Shown: piece by piece, positions 19,327-19,328 of the stretch | Position numbering within the stretch: position 1 is the first letter of the stretch | Layout: each line of letters opens with the position of its first letter | NCBI GenBank assembly: GCA_001953115.1 | Contig: LSSL01003506.1 | Coordinates: 1-19,328, forward strand | Source of the DNA: Smittium mucronatum | Taxonomy: Eukaryota; Kickxellomycota; Harpellomycetes; Harpellales; Legeriomycetaceae | Reading direction: 5' to 3' | DNA length: 19,328 nucleotides | Program-made: the position numbers and the translations under genes | Notes under the pieces: model-generated | Databases searched by the model: none | What the model saw: only the letters and a program-made list of their open reading frames with translations | Told to the model about the DNA's origin: nothing

Positions 19327-19328
19327 AA

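Noticed and set aside
1..19328. CRISPR array, bacterial operon or prophage content
   Set aside because: No regularly spaced repeats; introns and eukaryote-specific families (SAP30, prefoldin 6) exclude a prokaryotic reading.

Overview
The window looks like nuclear DNA of a fungus with a very AT-rich genome. Three conserved protein genes carry this view: a SAP30-like Sin3-complex subunit, a two-lobed AhpD/carboxymuconolactone-decarboxylase-like protein of the fungal type, and prefoldin subunit 6. Two of the three are split by short spliceosomal introns (61-113 bp) with GT...AG ends, so the sequence is eukaryotic. A fungus is my inference from protein family type, intron size and gene spacing. 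An early-diverging lineage with low GC is possible, but nothing here fixes the species.

Layout. Positions 1-1762 are extremely AT-rich and hold no gene I can support. Positions 1765-5020 are one decayed pogo/Tigger-type DNA transposon with both inverted termini, a TA target duplication and a transposase pseudogene (1997 to about 3570). Positions 5023 to about 11580 are AT-rich DNA with homopolymers, microsatellites and small hairpins only. From about 11.6 kb the base composition becomes less extreme. Between 11.6 and 15.7 kb lie three clear copies, and one doubtful copy, of a ~170-bp non-autonomous element flanked by TTAA and beginning CCCTTT or CCCCTT, which resembles piggyBac-type MITEs.

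The genes sit at 14.06-18.0 kb. SAP30 (minus, 14061-14492) and the CMD-like gene (plus, 16411-17304) diverge from a 1.9-kb spacer that contains one MITE, a CRE-like TGACGTCA and a TATA box. The CMD-like gene then converges on prefoldin 6 (minus, 17453-17998), with only 148 bp between stop codons and AATAAA signals on both strands. From 18.0 kb to the end the DNA returns to AT-rich, gene-free sequence and stops at a run of 16 C.

The genes do not form a pathway: chromatin repression (SAP30), a putative peroxisomal or mitochondrial CMD-fold protein, and cytosolic chaperone assembly (prefoldin). The most unusual content is the transposon history: a Tigger relic in which two of three catalytic aspartates are now tyrosine codons, and a local cluster of piggyBac-like MITEs in the gene-bearing segment. 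I did not find a clearly new biological system.
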